Shown here: in pieces, positions 12,795 to 24,800 of the stretch
Layout: each line of letters starts with the position of its first letter
Numbering within the stretch: the first letter of the stretch is position 1
Origin: Echinostoma caproni
Lineage: Eukaryota; Platyhelminthes; Trematoda; Plagiorchiida; Echinostomatidae
NCBI GenBank assembly: GCA_900618425.1
Contig: UZAN01039867.1
Span: 25,624 to 89,623, forward strand
DNA: 64,000 nucleotides
Direction of reading: 5' to 3'
Translations under genes and position numbers: made by a program
The notes under the pieces: generated by a model
The model's input: only the letters and a program-made list of their open reading frames with translations
Databases searched by the model: none
Told to the model about the DNA's origin: nothing

Positions 12795-15700
12795 ATTCAA
12801 ATATAAAATTCTCACTGATTATGTGAATTTCTGTATATGTGTATATCTCCGTACTGACAGATCCGCGTTGCCTCTGAAACGTGTTCGATGTGATAGGGAA
12901 TACGAACATATGAATGGCCGGAGCTAAGATAACATACGGCTATCAACTGTCATCAAGACGACGATACAGCGCTCTAATCGGATGTATGTCGAGACAGTTC
13001 TGAGCAACCAGAGCTTCAATAGATGTGATTGGTGGTGAAGCAACTTCTTGGCACACGTGGGAGCTCCTGATCTGAGGTAGGAGAGCTCAATGGACAATTC
13101 TCTGCCTCGTCTGGTTCCAGTTCTCCACCGTTAGGGTTTAAGTTTCTCTGAAAACTTCAGCCTGTTTCTCAGGCAGAAATCCTCCGCTTTTTTGAGTATA
13201 TCAAGTCTAAAAGGCCCACAGACCGGACTCATTTGCCTCAATTTTATTACAAACCTGTGCCCAGTACATAGCAACACCCTTTATCGGGTTGTTCACATTG
13301 TGTAAGACCTCCGGCATATCCATCGGACTAGGAAGTGAGGTTAAAGCAACCGGTTAGTTGTCCGTTGTAGTCTCTGGATTATGATCGACCACACACGTTG
13401 ATCACGGATTGTCGACATCCTTCAAAACGTGTTCCAGTTTGTTACGAAGTTTTCGCTTTCATTTCTCCTCAGAGCGGCAAAATTCCTTTGAACACACTGC
13501 TGTTCTGTGTTATAACTCCCATGCAAAGGTTTTCCCTTCGAAACTCGATGGACTACCTTGTTCCGGCTTTTGATGTAATTCACATAATCCGTTGAAAAAC
13601 AATGAAATGCGTTGTGTTTAGCTGATATTCGTATGAGAGCTCGGACAGGTCCTTTGAAACAAACGCATTAATGGCTTACTCTTGTTGGCAAAATAATGTT
13701 GTCGTTTATGTGCGATGAGCACATAGAAATACGATTTGGTTTCACAAACCATGTACCGCATGAAGTTGAAACTAAACCACACAGAGACTATCAAATCAAA
13801 ACTGCTTGAGGTTATGACAACTCGATGTGTTCAAAAATTTGTGGTTGCCATTCAATCCCGGAGAGACATAAATATATCCCTTGTTTTACTCACACCGTAA
13901 TTTGTACATTTTATGTTTCATTTCTGATCCATTGCATAGACAGTTATCCAGCCATTGATTCATACCAGAGTTGTAATGCGATCTTTGTGGACAAATTCCA
14001 CCAAAATAGACGAAGTTCAACCACATTCTAACGGAATAAATATTGAGCAACTAGAAAGAAAGCGACGAGGTTCTCCATGGGGTTAGACGCATTGCAGAAA
14101 CCATCTTTGTGAATAGCTATTGAATGCCCGTGCTAGCTGAAAATATTCAAGGATTTCGACCTGAAGCCAGAAATCTAGTTCCATGATATCATAAGTTATT
14201 AGGATGTCAAACCGTTATGTGGTATGCTATTCATAATCTGATCTGATCGGGCTGAAAGATTTCCCGAAAACATTGATTGTCAGTCCTAAGGGCTACGGTT
14301 CTTTTATCCTAGTAGTATTATGATAGTAGTATTGTTAACCCATGGATTCATTTTTTGACTGGCGCAACAACAAGTTCTGATCAAAGACGAATTGTTTCCA
14401 CGCTGTTGTTGGGAGCAGTGAGTTTAATCATTGTATTCCAGCGGCAACCGGGTTAATTACGGTCAGCTCACGGTTAGGAGTTGAAACCAAGCGTTATTCC
14501 CCCAATGTGGCTTTCTACAAACACGATTAAAAAGCGATCGATTTGTCTGATTGCTCACAGTTTCCGATCACACCTAAGTGTCACCCTCGTATACGCCATT
14601 ACCGGTGAAGAGCAAGGCACCTTCGATAGAATCATCGTGATTGGTCAATTTTGTTTTCATTCTCAAACAACTTCATTCAACTGGCCAATTATAGACCAGT
14701 TGAGACATTAAAGGATATGGCGACTAACCGACAGCAGGAGCGTTCTTGTTGTCATTTATTGACAAAGCAGAATGCTTGAAAAAAGGTATGCATGAACACT
14801 TAGATTGTGTGCTCTGTGTGTTGACCATAGAGGTTCTTTTTCTTTGCCTCCCTCCAAGTAGGCCAAATCCCTCTCCATCTTGTGCTTTATCACTTGATTT
14901 GTGTACATTGTGAGCTTGGCAGCGATCAATGAAGCTCGCTTCACTGTATCTGGCTGTACAATGATGATGATGAGCTGGTCATTTGACATTTACCCCGTAA
15001 CTTTTCCATTGCTGAGTATCCACCAACTGATCGTAGAACCCTAGGGATCACTAATGCAATAAAGTGCTTAATTTATTTACAAGATCAATCAACGGTCCTA
15101 ATTTATGCTATCATTTTTGCCCAATACAGTAATGGACACTTCTGAGTGAAACCTCTATGAAACTCCTGTTTGTCTCCGAGCTGTTCATAGATTGAATGTG
15201 AATTCTACACACAGACGCATGTACGTCCAGTTGACAAGATAAGAAATAAATGTTTTCAGAAACCTAGAAATCAAGAAAACGGTTGGTAAATGTGCTTTCT
15301 ATTGAGAATAGCGCTATTCGATTTTAAGAATAAGGATTTCGTGGGGATGTATGTAACAATCAAAGGTTCCTAAATGGTCTTCATTTGTTAAATTAAAAGA
15401 TGCAGGCAAAATTATGACAGTTTGCTTCCTTGGTGGATATTCAAACCAGACGACCTTTGTATTAAAATTCCCGTGCTAAGAGACCAAAAATCATTTTCCT
15501 ATTTGTTCGGCTTTTAGGTGACTGTAACCATTTATGTTGAAATTTAAGAACAGTGTGACTGCAACCAGGTAAACACAAATCAGAGAACATTTGAGCCTTG
15601 TCAAATTTCGGTGCCCGTCATTCCTCCAGACTTGCTTGCTCACTGTGAATGCGATGCCCTCCCCACGGGGACAGAATATGAAATTTCCAAACCAGACACG

Positions 15701-16340
15701 GTATTCCACCCAAATGACAAACGACAAAGCACAATTAAGCGACTAGACAGGACATCAGGAATCATTATAGTGGCAACGCAAGCAGGCAAGAAGCAATCTG
15801 CCTCTCGAACAACTCTCTTAATGGTGCCGGTGAGCAGTTGGGAAGCATAGCAATTAGCGTCATCTTCACGCATCCAGACAACCGGAATTTCATTTTGTCC
15901 GAGAATTTCGAATGGACTAATCCTTGCTATCGGGATGAACTCATTTATGCAAATTTGAAAGGTATTTACCCATGGCAGTAAAAGTACAGCGTAGAACTAA
16001 GCCGCGTTTGAAATTGTGTGAGGAACGAGTTACTAAAATTCGCGAATTCCTTTGAAATATAAAACAAATTTACCCCGAGTTCACGTACTTGTACTAAGTA
16101 TCGTTTCGTCAAATCAATCCCATCTAAGAAAAAGCCGTTTGTCTGAGAGAATGACAGCCATGTGAAGCAAAGTGAAACAGGGGTAGACTTGTGAAGCTAA
16201 CTAACTGAGTGGTCACGAAAAGAGTTCTTAGAGATCGGGTTTCTTTGAGCATGTAAAATTTGTATTATAGTTATGTATTCCCGCTTGCGTCAGTAATTTT
16301 CTAATCCACGCTTCAAAGGGTAAACCTAGGGATTGAGGAT
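12795..16340. other. Unannotated stretch
   Basis: No gene or element recognised. Open frames here are short and lack domains. The 15491-15873 region has overlapping open frames on both strands but no motif that supports coding. Confidence 0.4.
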
Positions 16341-16363
16341 AAAGCAGTAAAATGGGTGAACTT

Positions 16364-16384
16364 TGTGTATATATATATATATGT
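16364..16384. repeat. (TA)n microsatellite
   Basis: Short dinucleotide run (TATATATATATATAT) with no other feature attached. Confidence 0.9.
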
Positions 16385-16529
16385 ACAGCACACCATATTC
16401 CTAGTTCTATGCTTTCGAGATTTGCGGTTACGTCACGTTGGTCGTGTGACCCATATGCGAACTCTCAATTCGATGAACGTATACCGTTCTTTCTTTTTTC
16501 AGTCGACCGTTCTACCAACAAAAAGACGC

Positions 16530-17610
16530 AGTGGTATACAAGTCATCGCCGCGGTCAATTTGGTAGATTTTTCATGTCGATGGTGGAAAAAGATAATGGA
16601 AAGGTAACAATAATGGGTTACAATAGTATTGTCGTTTTGTAGATGACATATTTTGGCATAGATGGTTCGACCTGCGAACTGGATCAACTGAAATGTGGCA
16701 ATGCCATTTTTTTCATTTTTGTTTCATTTTATTGAATACACAATGATGCAATTTTCAGGAAGGGGCAAGAGGTCAATCAAAGGGCTGCCACACAACACAT
16801 AAATGGGGTAAGTCAGGCGGTGGTGGTGGGATTCGAACACTCGTCCTCCGGGGTGATAAGTTGGTGACGTTACCACCGAGCCGCCATTGTGAGAAAAGAT
16901 GGGGTGACCGATACCCCAATTTTCACAATTATGTACCGGCTAAACCGAAAAAGAAACTTGATAAAATGTTTGGTATCTAGAATTCGGATAATCTTCTCAC
17001 AAGATGTACTGGAAGATGAACGCATGTTTATCTCCAACAAGCTTAGAAGAAATCGCTATCCAGATCATTGCATTCAACGAGCCATGGTGGAACATATACC
17101 AAATGTGCACATTGATAGCATGGAAAAGAAAGTTTCGTTCGTTTGTCTTTCCTACAAGGGTGAAGATGCCGCCAAAACTATCATAAACAAGGACTCAATA
17201 GAGCGGCCAAAGCTGCATTCAACGAGGCGCACCGACGTTGATCTTTCAAAATTTCGCCACTCATAAAGATCAACTACCGATGTTGACCCCTTTAATGATT
17301 GTTTACTCGTTCATGATGCACTCTACGTCGACAGTACGGTATGGCAGTTACCTATACGCGCTAGCTGATTCCAAAGGGTCCCAGGTATATCCCAGATACG
17401 AATCTCGCCCACACCATCATGTTAACCCAAGTCAACCATTCCACATTATTTATCAGGTTCCCCCGAACCAATCTAAGTGTTATAATGCCTACGTTGGCAT
17501 TAACCGAAGCCACTTGCATAAAACATTCAATCCTCAAACTATATACCCAGGAGCGTTTAGTCTAAGTTGTCCATCTACCCCGAGTTCACGAACCCACCCC
17601 TTCCATCTGC
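16530..17610 (+). pseudogene. Penelope-like element 2, RT-to-GIY-YIG, interrupted by a SINE
   Basis: Plus-strand relic of a Penelope-like retroelement. The RT catalytic motif reads CRFVDDIFWHR at about 16630-16665, preceded by FFMSMVEK. A SINE then interrupts (16705-16885). Coding sense resumes with RKRNLIKCLVSRIR and LRRNRYPDHCIQ (about 16940-17085), KVSFVCLSYKGEDAA (17130-17175), a weak GIY-YIG-like block (MIVYSF...TVRYGSYLYALAD, 17298-17370) and FHIIYQVPPNQSK (17442-17480), which resembles the region downstream of the nuclease core. The GIY-YIG cysteines and YVG signature are eroded. The usual spacer between the RT motif and the RKRN block is much too short, so about 200 bp appear lost around the SINE. 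Penelope-like enzymes copy RNA at a nicked target using the GIY-YIG nuclease; this copy is dead. Confidence 0.75.
16705..16885 (-). mobile_element. tRNA-derived SINE, family 1, copy b (nested)
   Basis: Best-preserved minus-strand copy. The head GGCGGCTCGGTGGTAACG (from 16885) is A-box-like, and GTGTTCGAATCCC (B box) lies near 16834-16822. The body contains CCGCCTGACTTACCCCAT, then GCAGCCCTTTGATTGACC, then CTTCCTGAAAATTGCATC, followed by CAATAAAATGAAAC and an A-rich tail ending near 16705. The bases AATGGC occur at both boundaries and may be a short target-site duplication. It sits inside the Penelope-like element and therefore inserted later. Confidence 0.85.
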
Positions 17611-18150
17611 CCCTAACACATACATTTTCACACAATAAGATCAATCCTTCAGAACTGGGTCACACTACGAATAAGAAAACTGAAAATTACGAAATCAGAG
17701 AGTTGAGTATGTGGTGTGCAACACACACTTAGATATGAGAATCGGTATCTCATTTTCGAATGCTATCCCAATAATCCCTAGGATTTATCCTGTCGTATAA
17801 TGTATGACCGGATCATTATGATACAAAAAAACAGCTGTTTGCTTGTAATTATGTTCGGAATAAGAGAATGTGCATAGTTTGAAATTTTAAGCGCTTGAAA
17901 GTCTGAGCTTATTCGATATTACCGAATTCCGTTCACATTGTGTGGTCAACGAGTAATCGCAATGCGTTTGTGGGTGCGTGTGCAAAAGCCGCTCAGATGA
18001 ACGTTTCGAGAACCGCGCTTGATGACCAAAATTCGAAAAGATGGTAAACTAAATTCCGGCCGGAATACTACGATACCATTTCAGATACATGAGACACATT
18101 TACAAGCATCACACTTTAAAACTGAAAATGATGTGGAATGATTGAAGCTT
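17610..18150. other. Unannotated stretch downstream of Penelope-like element
   Basis: Probably the eroded 3' part of the Penelope-like element or unrelated sequence; no motif recognised until the hammerhead-like site at 18.2 kb. Confidence 0.3.
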
Positions 18151-18262
18151 GGGATGCGGATTTTGGTGTCTGTGAGTTCGCCGAGCTGGACCTGTTGTTT
18201 GCCGACGTTTCGTAGCAATCAGATCGACTGATGATGTTGCTCAGCTTAGCTACGAAAATTCT
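18150..18262. ncRNA. Hammerhead-like palindromic motif, Penelope type
   Basis: Both strands show hammerhead pieces. Minus strand: CTGATTGCTAC followed by GAAACGTC (18211-18204), then GGCAAACAACAGGTCCAG as at 8.4 kb. Plus strand: CTGATGA (18228-18234), a helix GTTGCT/AGCTAC with one mismatch, then GAAA (18254-18257). Outer arms TTTCGTAGC (18209-18217) and GCTACGAAA (about 18249-18257) form an inverted repeat. It lies about 600 bp downstream of the Penelope-like relic on the plus strand and may be the remains of its terminal repeat. Helix I pairing was not found, so activity is doubtful. Confidence 0.45.
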
Positions 18263-18264
18263 GT

Positions 18265-19691
18265 GAACAACACTTCCATCTCGGAGAATTCGACAACACC
18301 AACACACCTTAAGACTGTTCATTTTATGCCTATGTATTCTCTTGTTCGCTAATAAGCCTATTATCAGTGTTTGACGTGCAACACATATATGCTGTTCTTT
18401 GATATTTGTATCACCTACTCTTGAGTAGCTTGATTTGAAATGTGGCATCAGATCAGCTTTATTCTACAGAAAACTAAACATATGGGAAATCGGATTTTCA
18501 TATGCGGGTCCAACACGCTTGAGTTTCGCGTACCAGTCTGATTTGTATGTACCTACATTTTGGCCGAACTACCCACGGAAAAACAAACAGATAACATCTG
18601 AACTGAGCATAGGCAGGTAGACGCGAATCCGAATAGCAAGAAAATGTGGTGCTGATGAGCACGTTTTTGCACTTCATCTCCCCACGGAGAGTGTGTTCAA
18701 AACGGAGGCTTTTGCACACCAACACCTAGTGTGCCCGATTAATCTAGCGTAAAAGTACAAACACTGCAACACGATACCTCTGGTCGTCGACCTCAACTCG
18801 CGTTTACCCACGGAATTGCGAAAATCCCTGTTTTAGGTGGATATTTCTGAACCTGAAACGGGGTTGCCAGCCGCAGTTAGTGAAATGGGACTAATGGTGA
18901 AGTTCATTCAATCTACCGTGCTAGCAGGGACTTCATTTATGGCTGTACCAACTATACGGTTAAAACATCTACCAAAATGAGTTTTAGATCATAAGGATGG
19001 GCAAATTAAATAAAATAGTTCGAGATGAGGACAAAACTGATCTGTTACAGCAAACGCTTCTGTATTTGCGGTTCAGTTGGGCACAGAAACCTAGCTAAAT
19101 TACCATTCACTTGACCGGAAGAAGGAATATGATTCATATGACAATTTCCCTTAGTCATTATTTCTGCAGATTTTGAATTATTATTGGAGGAACTCTAAGC
19201 GAGTTACTTCCATGTTAGAGAATGTGAGTAGATACCTTAAATGTTCCTTGTGGCTGATCGGAACTTTCTGCTACTTTTCATCACCACTCAGAGATAAATC
19301 ATTTTCAAGTGATTATACAACGTCTGCAGTTCTTTGGTTTTTTATTTTCTATTTGGTTCTTCTCTTTCAGTTTTAAACATTTTCAATAATAACTTACTTC
19401 GGCTTTCAATAGTATAGAGACTAGCGAGTACACGTTTCGGAACTCATTCACGACAACCAGAAAATGGTCAATCGATTCGTGAAACATGGAGGGCACCGTA
19501 TTGGGTTTCTATGAAGCTCAAAGGGAAATCACGAGCTGGCACCTAGTCACCACTGCAATGATAAATTTCCTTCGTCGAGTAGCCCTCATCAACTCGTTGC
19601 CTTGGATTCCCTCTAATGTTTGCTAATAAAAGTACGTCGGACCGATTGTCAATCATGTGAATTGCATCATCGCTGCGGATTCACTCGTTGA
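18265..19691. other. Unannotated stretch
   Basis: No gene, RNA or element recognised on either strand. Confidence 0.4.
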
Positions 19692-20241
19692 NNNNNNNNN
19701 NNNNNNNNNNNNNNNNNNNNNNNNNNNNNNNNNNNNNNNNNNNNNNNNNNNNNNNNNNNNNNNNNNNNNNNNNNNNNNNNNNNNNNNNNNNNNNNNNNNN
19801 NNNNNNNNNNNNNNNNNNNNNNNNNNNNNNNNNNNNNNNNNNNNNNNNNNNNNNNNNNNNNNNNNNNNNNNNNNNNNNNNNNNNNNNNNNNNNNNNNNNN
19901 NNNNNNNNNNNNNNNNNNNNNNNNNNNNNNNNNNNNNNNNNNNNNNNNNNNNNNNNNNNNNNNNNNNNNNNNNNNNNNNNNNNNNNNNNNNNNNNNNNNN
20001 NNNNNNNNNNNNNNNNNNNNNNNNNNNNNNNNNNNNNNNNNNNNNNNNNNNNNNNNNNNNNNNNNNNNNNNNNNNNNNNNNNNNNNNNNNNNNNNNNNNN
20101 NNNNNNNNNNNNNNNNNNNNNNNNNNNNNNNNNNNNNNNNNNNNNNNNNNNNNNNNNNNNNNNNNNNNNNNNNNNNNNNNNNNNNNNNNNNNNNNNNNNN
20201 NNNNNNNNNNNNNNNNNNNNNNNNNNNNNNNNNNNNNNNNN
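19692..20241. other. Assembly gap (550 N)
   Basis: Run of N. Any open frame crossing it is meaningless. Confidence 0.99.
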
Positions 20242-20713
20242 ATCCCAGGCAATTGAAACTCGGCAACGCTAAAACACGTTTATATCCGGAGCAATAGAAA
20301 AATGAAAAAGAATAAATCGCTTTGACAAACAACACGTGTGCGTGTACCAGTCTACTTAGGTCGTGTACGCCAGCATCCTATTGCTGTGACAGAACAGCTT
20401 TAAAACCTCCACAAAGACAATTGAGAGACTGCTGAAATATCGTTGGGGATGCATTCGTACCAAAAAGTGGGAAATTATCCTTCAGTAGTCAAATCTAACT
20501 TACAAGAGCCTGCTTTCTAAAGCGAATATTGAAAAGGCACATTTTGAGTCGACAATAGAAAATATTTCCGATCCCAAAAGACTGCAAAGTACATCGTTGG
20601 TCCAGTCTATGTTGCATCTGCGTCAGAGGAATTTTCTATTTTAAATTCAATGATACTTGCTATATTTCCTTGGTCTGAAATTATTCCCATTTGAGCAGTC
20701 ATGAGAATACAAA

Positions 20714-21156
20714 TTAGCAAACAAGCTCGTTTTCGGTGCAACCTCAACTAGCTTAAAACAGCACAATTTATAACAGATTAAAACAAGTGAGGATAGGAGA
20801 CAAATATCTGCGAGGGAAATCAAAGTTCAAAGAGAGATGATGAAAATGTGATAATTGATGTTCGTCAGTGTGCATGTCTGTGTGTGTGTGCGTGGAAAGT
20901 GAGAGTGCTTGAGAATGTGTGGGTAGGTGAATGAGTCGTTGATCATAAACGGGGGTTAAGTCACCAGATTGTTAGTGGATGGCCATGATAATACTAATGT
21001 TCTTACAAACATCAATTAACACAAGTCCATCATCTTCCCTTAAACTTTGATTTCCTTCTCTAATATTTGTCTCCTATCCCCACCTATTTTAATCTGTTAT
21101 AAATAGTGCTGCATTTAGCCAGTTGAGGTAGCACCGAAAACGAGCTTGTTTGCTAA
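20714..21156. repeat. Foldback (inverted-repeat) element
   Basis: Two arms of about 152 bp (20714-20865 and 21005-21156) are inverted copies, close to 85% identical by eye. Both begin TTAGCAAACAAGCTCG and share TATAACAGATTAAAA and GATAGGAGACAAATAT. A spacer of about 140 bp separates them and contains a short GT-rich run (20877-20892). The ends are exactly inverted (TTAGCAAAC / GTTTGCTAA). No matching flanking duplication was found. It could be a MITE-like foldback transposon or two inverted copies of a dispersed repeat. There is no coding potential. Confidence 0.85.
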
Positions 21157-21281
21157 CCAGTGGTTTACATTTTTATCGGTCGCCGGGACTTTTCAATTGA
21201 AATGGTGTCCCAATCGACGTTGAACGCTGAAAGGATTCGACAGATGTAATTACGCTTCACTCGCACGTGAACCGCAGTGTA

Positions 21282-21592
21282 AGGAGAGCAGTTTTCCCAA
21301 GTAAAAATAACTAAACTAAGTGTGAAGAACAGCGGAAACGATGAAGGCCATAGTCGTGGGTACCTGCTGTTCAGTGGTGGAAACCGGCAACCTAAGCCCG
21401 GGAGCTTGGAGTGGCGAACCACACAAGGCTCTGATAGATTAGGAGTGGTATTGAACCGGACGACAGCAGAGCTGCCTACCACCAAAGTCGGGTGGAGGTG
21501 GAAGGACTCGAACAACGGACCGTAGTGTCCGAAGCAGGCCGGTGACAGCGACTAGACCACTGCGCCACCACCAGGGTGGAAAAATGCTCTTC
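21282..21592 (-). mobile_element. GC-rich tRNA-headed SINE candidate
   Basis: On the minus strand the sequence opens with GGTGGCGCAGTGGTCTAG (consensus A box TGGCGCAGTGG, about 21570-21553) and has GTTGTTCGAGTCC (B box, about 21515-21503), at the spacing of a tRNA with a long variable arm. The body, down to about 21300, is much richer in G+C than the surroundings. The outer ends carry a short inverted repeat (AGAGCAGTTTTCCC at 21282-21295 against GGAAAAATGCTCT near 21578-21590). A near-identical 19-bp sequence in direct orientation lies at 21191-21209 and 21590-21607. No other copy is present in the window, so the family status is inferred from the promoter boxes. Confidence 0.6.
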
Positions 21593-22469
21593 TATTGAAA
21601 TGGTGTCTGACCAAGCGTGCTATCAGTCATTCTGCAAGATTAATTTTTCGCAGTAGATGAAGCAATTTTCTGATCTAAGCTGACATGCGGAAAACGAAGA
21701 CTGAAACCGTCCATAAGGCGCATAACTGCCGAATTACCTATGCATTTTATTGCCAATTATAGAACTCAACAGATGAAGTTTGTTATTCCATCGAGGAGAA
21801 CGCAAAAACCGATTTAATCGATTGCAGTTTATTGCAGTTGTCCATCAGATAGTGGAGTGGAATTGAACAAAACCGTTTCAGCTACCGTTCTCACTGCCCT
21901 CACCTTCGAATACCGTTTGCATACGTTTCCATTATTCTCAAATGTGCGGTTTTGTTACAGCTGCAGCTTCAATTGGAAGTCAGAAATGTTAATATCGTCT
22001 ATTGAGTTTTCAAGTGATGATGAACTGTCTGTTGCCTTATCAGTCACTGTGGGATATATTGGCTTCAAACTTTGCAGAAGGCATTCTTTGAGTGCATCAC
22101 TGCAGCGACCAGGCTGCTTTCCTGTTCACATCGGTTCTCGTTGCAATAGAGCGCACAAAATTTGCCTTTTTCTTTTGTTTTCTCGTTGCTTAATTTATAA
22201 ACACCAAAGCTTGAAACTGTCAACAACTGAGTATCTACTTCATGTTTTTTGTTTGTATGACAGCCGCAAAATGTCCGATATGGAACAACGCAACTATTTC
22301 GTTTTATCCAACACTTACACAATCTCTAGGAGTATAACATCAAAAAAAATAGTGCAGGCTTGCTTTCGTCACGGTTTCACGGACATATTACAGCAGAACT
22401 GGTGTTGAGGACCGCAGTAGTTCGGTGGAACCAATGCTTTGTCTCAGGCAAATGGAAAATCCGTTCCAT

Positions 22470-23645
22470 CTCGACCGAGGAGCCTTCTAAATGACAATCA
22501 CATTAAAGCCTTACAAGAGTTGAGAAGCAACAAAGATATTCTCATTTTACAACCCGACAAAGGATGTTGAGCCGTCATTCTGGACGGAATAGATTATAGA
22601 AAGAAAATGGATTCTATCCTGAAGGATGCATTCAAATTTCAAAAGGGCAGTTTGATAAACCTAGAAAACGCCATCGCAGAAGATGTACAACTACTTCTTG
22701 AGGGGTGGTTTACTGATGGCTCGCTGCAAAACACGTCAAACCTCGCGGAAGCCAACTACCTAAGCCCTTCGGTCTGCTCAAGTTAGACAAACTCCGGATG
22801 CCCTAAGACCTATTTTATCAGCGACCACTTCTCAACACAAGCTAGTCAATTGATTGGTGAAAATACTAAATCCCTTCTCGAAGAAACTGGTGTGCTACAT
22901 TATTAAAGGTAGTTTCGAGTTAACTGAGTCTCTCGAAAACATAGTGGTTAAAAGCCAACATTTATTCAACAGGGATGTAACATCACTGGTCAGCGACGAG
23001 CCAATTCACGGAACAGGCTAGTTAACTTGTGAAAACGACAAAACAACAATGTGAAAATTCCAGTGACGAAGCTGAAGCGTCTCCACCTGAGATGCGATGA
23101 AAACATATTTCAAATTTCAAGGCAGTTATTTTTGCCGGGTTTACGGCGTTGCTATGGGACGTCCAATAGGAGCATCCTGGTGGACATCTTTGTGACAAGC
23201 ATTGATGACAACTACAAAATGCAATTCTACGGAAAATACGTTGACGATATTTTTTATATTAGCAACTCTGAACAAAACACTGTCAACATATTCCCAAAAC
23301 ATAACTCCAAACATACAGCACGAACGTGGCAGTAGCTTCGTATTTCTGAACTTGCTGATGACCAGACACCAAGACGGTAGTATGCACCGATACGTACACC
23401 GTAAACAAACGTGGTTGGGCCAGTGTCTACGCTTTATTAGCTTTGCACCGATGAGTTACAAACGTGGCTTACTGAGAACAACGTACAATAAAGTCCGTAG
23501 ATTGTGTACACTCGACGTGCCAAGCAACGAGGACGATCTACTGAATAAAGTGCCTCAGTCCACTGGCTACCCAAAGGCATTTGCAAAGAACGACATTGCA
23601 TTGTACAATTAACTATTTCCGTCCCGAAATGCAAGGTTTTCTTGC
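22470..23645 (+). pseudogene. Penelope-like element 1, reverse transcriptase relic
   Basis: Plus-strand Penelope-like RT, recognisable block by block: LRSNKDILILQPDKG (about 22520-22565) then a TGA stop at 22568-22570 and AVILDGIDYRKKMDS; RPILSATTSQHKL (about 22806-22845); RDVTSLVSDEPI (about 22970-23005; aspartate of motif A); MGRPIGAS (about 23153-23175; motif B); YGKYVDDIFYISNS (about 23227-23268; motif C with both aspartates); FLNLLMTRHQDGSMHRYVHR near 23340-23400; and YKRGLLRTTYNKVRRLC to 23510, ending at a stop near 23612. The blocks lie in different frames with several stops, so it is a pseudogene. The C-terminal GIY-YIG nuclease was not found downstream. It is about as decayed as the 16.5 kb copy, but its catalytic RT residues survive. 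Confidence 0.85.
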
Positions 23646-23659
23646 AGACGTCATTCAAG

Positions 23660-24800
23660 GGCAATGATTCAGCAGAACTATTTGCAAGCCTCATACTATG
23701 CCACCCACCCTGTTCNTGTTCATATTCACTTGTAGGCGCTAGACCACCCACGTAGGTCGAACTGAACCGCAACTTCGACTGACAGTGACTGAAATGTCAC
23801 ACAGCGGGTGGATACTGTTGCCAACCAATGGGAAATAGGTCAAAGGTCACCGGTCAGACAGACAGCAGCCTCTTCCATCGCATATCATTTGCTTGAAACA
23901 AAGCAGCGCTTCGACCGAACTACTGTGTTTTCCGTGATCCTATAGAACACCATTTCACGTTTACTGCAGTTTACTGAAGCAAATGCTATTCAAAGATGGA
24001 AGCCTATTTTGTTGGNGATAATAATGAACTTATTAACGGTAATATTTATCATATTTTAGGATCATGAATATTATATAATCTGTAGTATGGTATGCACCTG
24101 ATGAGACATAGCTATTTATATCCTAATACAAATTGCGTAGCGTAAACCTACTGTATTCTCCATTAAAAAGCAGTGCCCGTAGCATTCTCTATATCTCAGA
24201 GTCAAGCATTATCTAATTTTTATGTATGCTTTCTACTTTTGGATTCACTGAAATATCTCCGAAGGATTAGTTGCTAAAGTGTGTAAAGTTTTCCGCGTCA
24301 GCGCTGTTGGTTTGATTGTCGCAAAGTTGATCGTTATACATGATTTTGTATGAGGTCACCGAGGTCGCGCAAAAGGAACCATCAGTTTGAATCCCTCAGT
24401 TTATATGAATGAACGCCTATTAATCAGCGCATTACTGTAGGACCAGGAATAGTATGAATTCTATGAAAATTTCGATTTAATTTTGCGAACGAAAATTAAA
24501 ACATTAGTAGAATATCACGCTAGCAACAAACCGCTATCCAAAACCGATCGAACAAGGTGGGGAGTGTCACCGTCAAAATTATCCTTTTTTATCCGAGCAC
24601 TCTCTGATCGAATGCCACGACCTTAATAATTTCATTTCTCCCATCACAGAGTTCATTATCGATAAACGACTCTAGTCACTACTTTTGTTCACTAAGGAGC
24701 AGTCATCTATAGATAGAGGGTACAATTCTCAACGAAAACATATGAAATTATTTGAGCGCCAAAGATACATCTTATCCGTTTTGGACAAATTGCAAAATTG
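23660..24800. other. Unannotated stretch
   Basis: No gene recognised. Two single-N joins (23716, 24016). A B-box-like GTTTGAATCCC near 24383 lacks a good A box. Confidence 0.4.

Noticed and set aside
19653..20335. Long open frames across the N gap (also 38017-39054)
   Set aside because: They exist only because N is read as open.
21857..22408. 183-codon open frame upstream of the Penelope-like RT
   Set aside because: Longest gap-free open frame outside the LINEs, but no motif, no homologous copy in the window and unlike Penelope N-terminal sequence that I can recognise.
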